A stretch of 38,665 nucleotides of DNA from assembly GCA_007692665.1 (NCBI GenBank), contig REBP01000115.1, positions 1 to 38,665 of the forward strand, in the 5' to 3' direction. This document shows, piece after piece, positions 16,828 through 25,110 of the stretch. Numbering within the stretch: the stretch's first letter is position 1; every line of letters starts with the position of its first letter. The translations under genes were made by a program, and so were the position numbers. The notes beneath the pieces were generated by a model, which saw only the letters and a program-made list of their open reading frames with translations, made no database searches and was not told the origin of the DNA. The DNA comes from Gemmatimonadales bacterium (lineage in GTDB: Bacteria > Gemmatimonadota > Gemmatimonadetes > Longimicrobiales > Gaopeijiaceae).

Positions 16828-17640
16828 ATGTGCGGACGCTACACGCTGACGGTGGACCAGGAGGCGCTCTCGGCCGCGCTGGGAGTGGAGGTGCTCCTTT
16901 CCGAGCACCCGTCGCCCCGGTACAACGTCGCCCCGACCCAGGAGGCGCCGGTGCTCGTGGGCGGGCCCGTGGGCGGGGAGGTGAGGCGCCTCCGGTGGGG
17001 ACTCGTGCCGTCGTGGGCGGATGAGCCGTCGAAGGGCGCGCGCCTCATCAACGCCCGGTCCGAGACGGTGGCGACGAAGCCGTCGTTCAGGGAGGCGTTC
17101 CGTTCCGGACGCTGCCTGGTGCCGGCGGACGGCTTCTACGAATGGGTCACCGCGCAGCGCGACGGCCCCGGCGCGGCCGGGAAGATCCCCTGGTGGATCC
17201 ACGCTCCCGACCGCCGGGTGCTTACCCTGGCGGGACTCCATGCCCGGTGGGCGCCCGCCGGAGGGGGCCCGGCCCTGGAAACATTCACGATCCTGACCTG
17301 CGACGCCGTGGGGGAGATCGCTCGGCTCCACGACCGCATGCCGGTGGTGGTCCCCTCCGAGCTCCGGGGGGTATGGATGCAGGGAGGGGGGCCAGGCGGG
17401 CCCGGGTCTGCAGGCGGGCCCGGGCCCGCAGGCGGGGGAGGGGAGGGCGACACCGCCCCCGAGGTCGACATGGGCCGCCTCCTCGACGGGGCCCGCCGCG
17501 CCGGTGGCGCACTTCGGGCCCACCCCGTGTCGCGGCGGGTCAACCGTCCGGGTCCCGACGACCCTGCACTCGTGGAAAAGGTCGACCCTGCCGGGGATGC
17601 CCGATCCGCGCCCCCGGTGCAGACTTCCCTCTTCGATTGA
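16828..17640 (+). CDS. SRAP-domain abasic-site protein (YedK/HMCES family)
   Basis: This family protects single-stranded DNA by forming a covalent bond between Cys2 and an abasic site. The start is fixed by the family N-terminus MCGR: Cys2 becomes the first residue after Met removal. Other active-site residues are present: Arg4, Asn75 and Arg77 (INAR), Glu105 (DGFYEW) and His168 (LHDRMPV). RWGLVPSW is also typical. Between ~190 and 215 there is a Gly/Pro-rich insert built from near-repeats. The protein ends in QTSLFD; QTSLF (265-269) resembles the bacterial sliding-clamp-binding pentapeptide. It is divergent from the M16 pair across a 257-base gap. No SOS box was recognised there. Confidence 0.92.
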   Translation: MCGRYTLTVDQEALSAALGVEVLLSEHPSPRYNVAPTQEAPVLVGGPVGGEVRRLRWGLVPSWADEPSKGARLINARSETVATKPSFREAFRSGRCLVPADGFYEWVTAQRDGPGAAGKIPWWIHAPDRRVLTLAGLHARWAPAGGGPALETFTILTCDAVGEIARLHDRMPVVVPSELRGVWMQGGGPGGPGSAGGPGPAGGGGEGDTAPEVDMGRLLDGARRAGGALRAHPVSRRVNRPGPDDPALVEKVDPAGDARSAPPVQTSLFD

Positions 17641-17673
17641 GTCCGGCCGGGGCGCGAAATGGCGGGAACTCGA

Positions 17674-17703
17674 TTGACGTCACTTCCCCTCGCATCCTAA
17701 GAT
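17674..17703 (+). promoter_or_regulatory. Strong candidate sigma-70 promoter for the S9 peptidase
   Basis: TTGACG (17674-17679), an 18-base spacer and TAAGAT (17698-17703) give 5/6 and 4/6 consensus matches in otherwise GC-rich DNA. It starts just after the SRAP stop and would produce a leader of about 145 bases before the ATG at 17855. No riboswitch was recognised in that leader. Confidence 0.6.
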
Positions 17704-17854
17704 GGGGTGCACCTGTTCTCGACTGCTTCCACCGGATCGAGCCGATCCTCCGTTCCGGGTTTCCCCGGAAAACGGCCGGCGCGGCACTTCGGTGCAGATG
17801 TCCACCCGACCCCGCCATCCCCCGAGGATGGCTACTCCCCTGAAGGATGTTGCC

Positions 17855-20188
17855 ATGAGACGCCTCCTTGCCGGCCTCGCGGTCCTCTCGTTCCTCCCCG
17901 CCACTCTCGTGGGGCAGGACACCCGGACCATCGAGCCCGCGGACTACTACCGGGTCCAGAACCTGGGGAGTCCGGCCCTCTCCCCCGACGGCCGCCACCT
18001 GCTCTACACCGTCCAGACCATCCGTCAGGCCGAGAACGACCGGATCACCCACATCTGGTGGGCCGACCTGGACTCGGGACGCACCCAGCGCCTGAGCACC
18101 CGGGGGGTCAACTCCACGAACCCGAACTGGACTCCCGACGGGAGACGCGTCTACTTCAACACCTCGCGGGGCGACGAGAGCGGCGTGCACTTCCTGAACT
18201 TCGCCGAGCCCGGTGGAGAGGCCTACCGGATCCCCGGGCTCACCGGAGGCTTCACCTTCCACCCGTCCGGCGAGTGGGCCCTCGTGAGCCGGCAGGTCCG
18301 GGCGGAATCGGCGGAGCCCGCCCAGGAGGCCCAGCGGACGGCGCCGCAGACCACCACGTCCGGCGGCGGCAACCGGGCCCGCGCCTGCTGGCCCTCCGGA
18401 CCGCCGGCCTTCACCTCGGCCACCGACCCGGCCACCCGGGGGAGGACCGAGGAGGACCGGCAGTGTGACGTCTACGTCATCGAGCACTCCACCTACAAGC
18501 GCGACGACACCTTCACCTTCATCCCGCCGGGCGGCGGAGGTGGCGGCGGAAACAACGACACGTACACGCAGTTCTTCCGGGTGCCCGCCGACGGGCTCCG
18601 GGACGGAGAGGAAGCGGTCCAGATCACCTCGGACGCGGTGAACAAGAGCTTCCAGGAGTTCTCCCGCGACGGCCGCTGGATCCTCTACACGGTGAACCAC
18701 ACGCAGGCCGAGATGGATTCCGAGGAAACCCCCGTGCCGGAGGAACAGCACGAGGCCGCCGAGCCCGCCGATTCCACGCCTTCCGAAACCGGCTTCTACC
18801 GGGTTCCTGCGGCCGGCGGCGAGCCCGAACTCCTCCACCGGGTTCGCGGACAGGTCAGGGGCGCCACCCTCTCCCCCGACGGCCGGAGCCTGGCCTACGT
18901 GAAGACGGCGGCGGCCCGCACCGATCCCTTCGTGCGGGTCGTGAACCTGCAGAACGGCAACAGCACGGAGCTGGCCCGGGAGGACTGGATCTACTCCATC
19001 GGGTCCCCGGTCTGGTCGGCGGACGGTCGCGACCTGCTCTGGGTCTCGGCCATCGGCGGGACGGACCAGGTGGTGAAGGTCGCCGCCGCGGGGGGGCCGG
19101 TGCAGCGGGTCACCGACGGGCGGCACACCTTCTCCGGGACCGACCTGAACATCGCCCGCGGGAAGATGGCGTACGTGCGGAACTCCGCCGAGGAGCCCTG
19201 GGAGGCGTTCGTGGCCGACATCGACGGCCGCAATGCGCGCCAGATCACCTCGGTGAACTCCGACTGGATGCGGCAGGTCCGCCTGTCTCGGGTGGAGCAC
19301 TTCACCTACGAGGGCGTTCCCCACAACCGGGAGTGGCTGGACCAGCTCCCGGAGCGCGGGGTCGAGTGGATGCTCGAGAACAACGCGCCGGATGGTGACG
19401 CGTTCGAGGTGGATGCGTGGCTTGTCTACCCGGTGGACTACGTGGAGGGGCGCGAGTATCCGATGGTGGTCTACATCCACGGGGGCCCGCACTCGCGCTA
19501 CGCCGATACCTGGTTCCCCGAGTTCCAGATGCTGGCGGCGAAGGACATGTTCGTGCTCTACACCAACCCCCGCGGGTCGTCCGGGTACGGCATGCACTTC
19601 CAGTTCTCCACGCTGCGTGCCTGGGGGATCGACGACTACAAGGACATCCTGCAGGCCGTGGACATCGTCGTGGACCGGGGCGTCGTGGACCGGGAGAAGC
19701 TGGGCGTGACCGGCGGGTCCTACGGGGGCTTCATGACGAACTGGATCACCGCCCACGACCAGCGCTTCGCGTCGGCGGTCACCGACCGATCCATCACGAA
19801 CTGGCTCTCCTTCTACGGCGTCTCCGATGCGTCCGGGCTGGTGGAGGCGGAGTTCGGCGGCATGCCCTGGCCCTTCCTGAGCACGGAGGAAGGCAGCTAC
19901 AACCTCGCCATGATGCTCTCGCCCATCGTCTGGGCGGACCGGGTCACGACCCCGACCATGATCATCCACTCCATCAACGACTACCGGACGCCGCTGGAAG
20001 GGGGGGAGCAGTGGTTCCGCGCCCTTCAGAAGCACGAGGTTCCGGTCCGGATGGTTCTCTTCCCCGACTCGGCCCACGGACTGTCCAGGACCGGTGAACC
20101 CTGGCTGCTCGTGCGTCGGCTCAACGAATACGTGAACTGGTTCACCGGGTACCTGGTGGATGGCGAGCCGGTGGTGGCGAGCAACTGA
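17855..20188 (+). CDS. Exported S9-family (prolyl oligopeptidase-type) serine peptidase
   Basis: The ATG at 17855 has AAGGA about 7 bases upstream and begins a clean signal peptide (MRRLLAGLAVLSFLPATLVGQ). Residues ~25-500 are WD-like beta-propeller repeats with recurrent SPDG motifs that gate substrate entry. Residues ~520-777 are the alpha/beta-hydrolase domain with the triad Ser622 (GGSYGG), Asp709 (INDYRTP) and His741 (SAHG). Closest in style to acylaminoacyl/dipeptidyl peptidases of the S9 family, it should cleave short peptides outside the cytoplasm. A Gly-rich loop and an Ala/Glu-rich insert interrupt the propeller. It is monocistronic: a promoter stands before it and a terminator after it. 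Very long antisense frames across it are shadows. Confidence 0.93.
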   Translation: MRRLLAGLAVLSFLPATLVGQDTRTIEPADYYRVQNLGSPALSPDGRHLLYTVQTIRQAENDRITHIWWADLDSGRTQRLSTRGVNSTNPNWTPDGRRVYFNTSRGDESGVHFLNFAEPGGEAYRIPGLTGGFTFHPSGEWALVSRQVRAESAEPAQEAQRTAPQTTTSGGGNRARACWPSGPPAFTSATDPATRGRTEEDRQCDVYVIEHSTYKRDDTFTFIPPGGGGGGGNNDTYTQFFRVPADGLRDGEEAVQITSDAVNKSFQEFSRDGRWILYTVNHTQAEMDSEETPVPEEQHEAAEPADSTPSETGFYRVPAAGGEPELLHRVRGQVRGATLSPDGRSLAYVKTAAARTDPFVRVVNLQNGNSTELAREDWIYSIGSPVWSADGRDLLWVSAIGGTDQVVKVAAAGGPVQRVTDGRHTFSGTDLNIARGKMAYVRNSAEEPWEAFVADIDGRNARQITSVNSDWMRQVRLSRVEHFTYEGVPHNREWLDQLPERGVEWMLENNAPDGDAFEVDAWLVYPVDYVEGREYPMVVYIHGGPHSRYADTWFPEFQMLAAKDMFVLYTNPRGSSGYGMHFQFSTLRAWGIDDYKDILQAVDIVVDRGVVDREKLGVTGGSYGGFMTNWITAHDQRFASAVTDRSITNWLSFYGVSDASGLVEAEFGGMPWPFLSTEEGSYNLAMMLSPIVWADRVTTPTMIIHSINDYRTPLEGGEQWFRALQKHEVPVRMVLFPDSAHGLSRTGEPWLLVRRLNEYVNWFTGYLVDGEPVVASN

Positions 20189-20221
20189 CCCCCCGGGGCC
20201 CCGGCCCCGGATCCGGAGACG

Positions 20222-20260
20222 GGCCCCGGGGCGGATTCCTCCGCCCCGGGGCCGTTTCTC
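20222..20260 (+). terminator. Rho-independent-type terminator after the S9 peptidase gene
   Basis: A perfect 14-base stem (20222-20235 with 20240-20253) closes on a TTCC loop and is followed by GTTTCTC. It begins 33 bases after the peptidase stop. The stem is very GC-rich and the T tract is short, but the geometry is that of an intrinsic terminator. Confidence 0.75.
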
Positions 20261-20296
20261 AGACAATTTCATTCGAGTCCAGGGAGTACCTGCCGC

Positions 20297-21793
20297 GTGC
20301 CGATTCTTGGCTTCGCATCGACAGCGGGCGGGGCCCACGACGCCTCGCCGGTCCCCCTCCGGGCCCTGGGACTCTCGCTCCTGGCCCTTGCAGCACCCAT
20401 CCTGGGGTCCGTCTTCGCGCCGGACTGGATGTCGCAGGAATCCGGCGTTCTCCTGTGGCTGAGCGCGCTGATTCCTCCCTTCCTCCTGACGTACTACCGT
20501 GGCTGGATGGGTGCCTCGGCGGCGCTGGCGGCGGGGATGGCGGCGCTGGCCCTCGGAAACGTGGCTGCGGTGGCCCTCGGACTCGCCATTCCGGAGTTCC
20601 GTGTCCTCTTCTGGATGGTGACGACCTACGTCGCCGTCTGCATCGGGATCGGGCTCCTGGCGGAACTCCTGCGCCGGGAGGTGGCCGCCGCCGAGGCGAT
20701 GGCCCTGACCGATGTGCTGACCCAGATGCCGAACCGCCGCCACGCCGCGATCTTCCTCGACGCGGCCTTCGCATCGGCCGTGCGCGGAGACCCGGTGAGC
20801 GTCGTCATGGTCGACCTGGACAGGTTCAAGGAGGTGAACGACCGGCATGGTCACCGCGCCGGTGACGACGTGCTCCGGGCCTTCGCCGACGCCCTCCAGG
20901 TCGTGACCCGGCGGATGGACCTGTCCGCCCGGTGGGGAGGGGAGGAGTTTCTCAGCATCCTTCACCACTGTACCGGCGAGGGTGCCGAGATCTTCCTCGG
21001 GCGGCTCCGGAAGGAGTTCGAAACGAACCGCTTCCCCTGGGGACGCGTGACCTTCTCGGCCGGGATCGCCCAGTACGCCCCCGGAATGAAGTCGGCGGAG
21101 GCCATGCTCGGGGCGGCGGACGAGGCGCTGTACGCTGCGAAGGGTGCCGGACGGGACTGCCACCGGATCGCCGCGGCACCGCCCGTGGTATCCGAGATTG
21201 TCCCCGCGGGCGCGCCGGATCCCGTGGTCATCGTGGAGGGCGAAACGGAGCGGGTGAGGGGAGTCCTCTTCGAAGGCGACGAGGCGGCAGGCGTGCTTCT
21301 CGTGGACCGCGGCGTTCCCCTCCCCCGCGGCGACGAGCACCTCCTGGTCGTGGACGACGATCGGGACAGCCGTCGGGCCCTGGGCAAGCTCCTCCGACGC
21401 CTGGGCTACCGGGTGGTCGAGGCGCCGGACGGCGAGAGCGCCCTTGCCTCCGCCCGCTCGCTGGAACGGGTGGATCTCCTGGTCACGGACCTCGTCATGC
21501 CGGGGATCAGCGGGTTCTCGCTGACCAAGCGGCTCCAGGAGGAGCGGGGGCCTTCCCGTGTGCTGTATATTTCAGGCAGAGTCCAGGAAGAGGTGGAGTG
21601 GGCCTCGGCACCGGGCGCCGTGCAGCGCTATCTTCACAAGCCGGTGGGTTCCGCCGAACTTGCCGAGGCCGTGCGCGATATCCTGGACGCACCCATCCCC
21701 CGGCCCGTCAGGAGCCGGGGAGGGGAGAGCCACCCCGGTCCGTCCGCATCGTCCCTCTCCACCCAGCCGAGTCCACCGACGGAGTTACCGTGA
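20297..21793 (+). CDS. Membrane diguanylate cyclase with C-terminal receiver domain
   Basis: Residues ~15-120 contain about four membrane spans. Residues ~125-290 are a GGDEF domain that makes cyclic-di-GMP: the active site is GGEEF (214-218), and an RxxD product-inhibition site (RRMD) stands five residues before it. Residues ~345-465 are a receiver domain with acidic pocket VVDDD, phospho-acceptor Asp398 (VTDLVMP) and Lys448 (HKPV). Receiver domains more often precede the GGDEF domain; here it follows. The start is GTG 20297, with GGAG about 10 bases upstream. The stop overlaps the GTG of the next gene (penicillin-binding protein) in a 4-base GTGA, so the two proteins are probably made together. 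Confidence 0.88.
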   Translation: MPILGFASTAGGAHDASPVPLRALGLSLLALAAPILGSVFAPDWMSQESGVLLWLSALIPPFLLTYYRGWMGASAALAAGMAALALGNVAAVALGLAIPEFRVLFWMVTTYVAVCIGIGLLAELLRREVAAAEAMALTDVLTQMPNRRHAAIFLDAAFASAVRGDPVSVVMVDLDRFKEVNDRHGHRAGDDVLRAFADALQVVTRRMDLSARWGGEEFLSILHHCTGEGAEIFLGRLRKEFETNRFPWGRVTFSAGIAQYAPGMKSAEAMLGAADEALYAAKGAGRDCHRIAAAPPVVSEIVPAGAPDPVVIVEGETERVRGVLFEGDEAAGVLLVDRGVPLPRGDEHLLVVDDDRDSRRALGKLLRRLGYRVVEAPDGESALASARSLERVDLLVTDLVMPGISGFSLTKRLQEERGPSRVLYISGRVQEEVEWASAPGAVQRYLHKPVGSAELAEAVRDILDAPIPRPVRSRGGESHPGPSASSLSTQPSPPTELP

Positions 21794-24700
21794 CCCCGAG
21801 CCCTCCCCGCAACCGCCGCCGCCGCATCCTGGCGGGATTTCTCGTTGCGGTGCTCGTCATCATGGCAGCGGGCGCCTGGCTCGTGCTCCGGGAGATGCGG
21901 ACCTCCACCTGGCAGGCCCGGTACCTGGCCCCCCGGGCCGCCGAGGTTTCCTGGTGGATGGAGGCGGGTCCCGCCGACTCGCTGCTCCCCCCCGCCCGGG
22001 GTCCCTACGACCTCCGCATGGGCTACACCGACCTCGAGGACCGTGTGGCCATGGCCACGGGGCACGGGTTCGCCGTCGTCGAACAGGCCCGCAGTTCGGC
22101 CCGTCTCCACTCGCTGGTCTCGGAGCACGGGCTCTTCCCCGTCTACCGGGAGAAGGACCAGGGGGGGCTCACCATCGTGGACCGCGACGGCGAGTTCCTC
22201 TTCCGGCATCGCACGCCGGACCGCGTCTGGAACGCCTTCGAGGAGATCCCCCCGGTGGTGTGGCAGACCCTTCTCTACATCGAGAACCGGACCGCGCTGG
22301 ACCCGGATTCCCCCTTCCGGAACCCGGCAGTGGAGTGGGGTCGACTGCTCCGGAGCACCGCGGAACTCGGGCTCCGCGCCGTCGGGCGGGAGGGGAGTGT
22401 CGCCGGGGCCAGCACGCTGGCGACCCAGCTCGAGAAGTACCGCCACGCGCCGGAGGGGCTCACCGCCTCCCCCGGCGACAAGCTGCGCCAGATGGCCACC
22501 GCCTCCTTCCGGGCCTACGCCGACGGCGAGGAGACCATGGAGGCCCGGCGCCGCATCGTGCTCCACTACGTGAACTCGGTCCCGCTGGCGGCGATCCGCG
22601 GCGAGGGCGAGATCGCGGGGATTCCCGACGGGCTGTGGGCCTGGTACGGCACGGATCCGGAGGCGGCCAGCGTCGCGCTGTTCGGGATTCCCACGCGGCG
22701 GGTCGGCGTGATCCCGGCGCCCGAGGAGGTCTCTCCGTACCGCTGGCGCCCGATTCCGGAGATGGGTCCCATCGAGCGGGCGGATCTGGCCGGACTTCCC
22801 GGGGAGAACGAGGAAGCCGAGGGGACCGGGGAGGTCACCGTGGCCCGCACCGCCGCCGAGGGCGCCTCGCGGGAGGAGGCCATCGACGGTGAGTCCCGCC
22901 TCGTCACGTCGGCGCGGGTCTACCGCCAGGTCCTGAGCCTCTTCCTGGCCCAGCGGCGCCCGTCCTATTACCTGACCTCGGCCGAGGGGCGGGAATCCCT
23001 TGCGCGCCTCACGGACCGCTACCTGGATCTCCTCGCCGCCGACGGGCTCATCGAGCCGGCGCTGGCCCGGGCCGCCCGGGAAACCCGGGTGGACCCGCGG
23101 ATCCTCCCGCCCGAGCGCCCCCCGGTGGACTTCGTGGAACGAAAGGCCGTGAACACCGTGCGGACGGGGCTCCTCACCCTGCTGGGGGTGCCGCGGCTCT
23201 ACGACCTGGACCGGGTCGACATGATGGCACGCACCACCATCGACGCCGGGGCGCAGGCCGACGCCACCCAGCTCTTCCGCGACCTGCGGGATCCGGCGTT
23301 CATCGCGGCCCGGGGTTTCAACCAGTTCCGGCTGCTGGACCGGGGCGATCCTGCGGAGGTCGTCTACTCCGTGTCCCTCCACGAGCGGACGCCCATGGGG
23401 AACGTGGTGCGGATCCAGGCCGACAACCTCGACGCGCCCTTCAACCTGAACGAGTCCGCGCGCCTGGAACTCGGCTCCACCGCGAAGCTCCGAACCCTTG
23501 CCAGCTACCTGGAGATCCTGGCCGAGCTCCACGACAGGTTCGGAGCCATGCCCACCGACTCCGTGCGCGCCTTCCCCATCGCATCCCAGGACAGGCTGTC
23601 GCTCTGGGCACGGGACCGGAGGCTGACCCATCCGGGGGAGTCCACCGAGGACGCCCTCCGCGCCGCCATGAACCGCACGTTTTCCGCGAGCCCCGGGGAG
23701 CGCTTCGTCACCGGCGGAGGGGTTCAGACCTTCTCCAACTTCGACAACACCTACGACCACCAGTCCCTCACGGTCACGGCGGCGTTCCGGCACTCGGTGA
23801 ACCTCCCCTTCGTGCGCATGATGCGCGAGGTGGTGAACCACTACATGTTCCGGGTCCCCGGCTCCACGGCCTTCGTCCTCCAGGAGCGGGACACGCCGCT
23901 CCGGCAGGAGTACCTGGCCCGGTTCGCCGACCGGGAAGGGATCCAGTTCCTGAACCAGTTCATCCCGAAGTACCGGGGAAAGACGCGGGTCGAGATCCTG
24001 CAGGCCCTGTTCGGCGACCGGCGTCTCTCGCCGCAGCGCATGGCGTGGGCCTACATCACCGCCGTGCCCGGGCCCACGGTGGAGGAGTTCGAACTGGTCC
24101 TCCGGCAGAACATGCCGGACGCCCAGTTCAGCGACGCGGCCATCGCCGACATCTACCGCCGTGCCGACCCCACGCCCCATGACCTCGCGGACCTGGGGTA
24201 CCTGGCCAGCGTCCACCCGCTTGAACTCTGGGCCGCGCGCTTCTTCATCGAGAACCCGGACGCGGGGGGTGCGGACGCGATCCGCGGATCGGAGGAGGCC
24301 CGCCAGGAGGTCTATCGCTGGCTCTTCCGGACGAGCCGGGTGGGGGCCCAGGACCAGCGCATCCGGTCGCTCCTCGAGGTGGAGGCGTTCACGGAGATCC
24401 ACCGGGGGTGGCAGCGGCTGGGGTATCCGTTCGGCAACATCGTGCCGTCGCTCGGGACCTCCATCGGGAGTTCGGGAGACCGCCCGGCGGCGCTGAACGA
24501 ACTGGTGGGAATCATCCTGAACGAGGGGGTACGGCTCCCGACCTTCCGGGTCGAGGAACTGCACTTCGCGCAGGACACCCCCTGGGAGACCCGGCTCCTC
24601 CGGAAGGGCGCGGAGGGAACGCGGGTCATGGATCCCGCCGTGGCGAGAATCCTCCGGGAAGCCATGGTGGACGTCGTGGAGGAGGGAACGGCCCGCCGCA

Positions 24701-25110
24701 TGCGGGGGGTGCTCCGGGATACGGACGGCACGCCCCTGGTCGTGGGCGGAAAGACCGGGACCGGGGACAACCGCTTCCGCGTGTACGCCCCGGGGGGAAG
24801 GCTGCTCGAGTCCAGGAGCGTGAACCGCACCTCGACCTTCGTCTTCTTCATCGGGGATCGCTACTACGGGGTGATCAGCGCCTACGTGCCCGGGGACCAG
24901 GCCGACGGCTACCGCTTCACCTCCGCGCTCCCCACCCAGATCCTCCGGGAACTCGGGCCCGCCATCGAGGCGCTGATGGCCGAGGACCTGGCAGAGGCGG
25001 AGGCGGCAGGTGCGGAGGGCGTTCCCCGGCCGGGTGCCTCCCGCCCCGTCGTGCCCGAAGCGACCACCGGACTCGAGTCCGCTAGGGTGCCCGCGCCAGG
25101 AGGGCCTTGA
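21790..25110 (+). CDS. Divergent class A penicillin-binding protein
   Basis: The GTG start at 21790 has GGAG 6 bases upstream. A basic N-terminus (RNRRRR) and one span (residues ~13-33) anchor a 1106-residue periplasmic protein. Residues ~150-310 are a GT51-like glycosyltransferase domain. Motif 1 is present as YIENR (Glu165) and motif 2 as GASTLATQLEK, but the motif 3 Glu is Gln234 (KLRQM), so polymerase activity is doubtful. The transpeptidase domain has all three active-site motifs: Ser563-x-x-Lys566 (STAK), Ser669-Val-Asn671, and Lys988-Thr-Gly. It should crosslink peptidoglycan. At 1106 residues it is longer than usual class A PBPs. The 3' end overlaps the opposite RlmI-like gene by 29 bases. 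Confidence 0.88.
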   Translation: MTPSPPRNRRRRILAGFLVAVLVIMAAGAWLVLREMRTSTWQARYLAPRAAEVSWWMEAGPADSLLPPARGPYDLRMGYTDLEDRVAMATGHGFAVVEQARSSARLHSLVSEHGLFPVYREKDQGGLTIVDRDGEFLFRHRTPDRVWNAFEEIPPVVWQTLLYIENRTALDPDSPFRNPAVEWGRLLRSTAELGLRAVGREGSVAGASTLATQLEKYRHAPEGLTASPGDKLRQMATASFRAYADGEETMEARRRIVLHYVNSVPLAAIRGEGEIAGIPDGLWAWYGTDPEAASVALFGIPTRRVGVIPAPEEVSPYRWRPIPEMGPIERADLAGLPGENEEAEGTGEVTVARTAAEGASREEAIDGESRLVTSARVYRQVLSLFLAQRRPSYYLTSAEGRESLARLTDRYLDLLAADGLIEPALARAARETRVDPRILPPERPPVDFVERKAVNTVRTGLLTLLGVPRLYDLDRVDMMARTTIDAGAQADATQLFRDLRDPAFIAARGFNQFRLLDRGDPAEVVYSVSLHERTPMGNVVRIQADNLDAPFNLNESARLELGSTAKLRTLASYLEILAELHDRFGAMPTDSVRAFPIASQDRLSLWARDRRLTHPGESTEDALRAAMNRTFSASPGERFVTGGGVQTFSNFDNTYDHQSLTVTAAFRHSVNLPFVRMMREVVNHYMFRVPGSTAFVLQERDTPLRQEYLARFADREGIQFLNQFIPKYRGKTRVEILQALFGDRRLSPQRMAWAYITAVPGPTVEEFELVLRQNMPDAQFSDAAIADIYRRADPTPHDLADLGYLASVHPLELWAARFFIENPDAGGADAIRGSEEARQEVYRWLFRTSRVGAQDQRIRSLLEVEAFTEIHRGWQRLGYPFGNIVPSLGTSIGSSGDRPAALNELVGIILNEGVRLPTFRVEELHFAQDTPWETRLLRKGAEGTRVMDPAVARILREAMVDVVEEGTARRMRGVLRDTDGTPLVVGGKTGTGDNRFRVYAPGGRLLESRSVNRTSTFVFFIGDRYYGVISAYVPGDQADGYRFTSALPTQILRELGPAIEALMAEDLAEAEAAGAEGVPRPGASRPVVPEATTGLESARVPAPGGP

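Noticed and set aside
16571-16828. N-terminal extension of the M16 catalytic subunit up to 16828
   Set aside because: The extra 86 residues are Pro/Arg-rich and place the signal peptide too far inside the protein; ATG 16570 gives a normal secreted precursor.
17540-21340. Very long minus-strand open frame (over 1200 codons) opposite the S9 peptidase and diguanylate cyclase
   Set aside because: It is rich in His, Arg, Gly and Val with no domain or signal, and it is antisense to two genes with clear catalytic motifs. GC-rich third positions keep such frames open.
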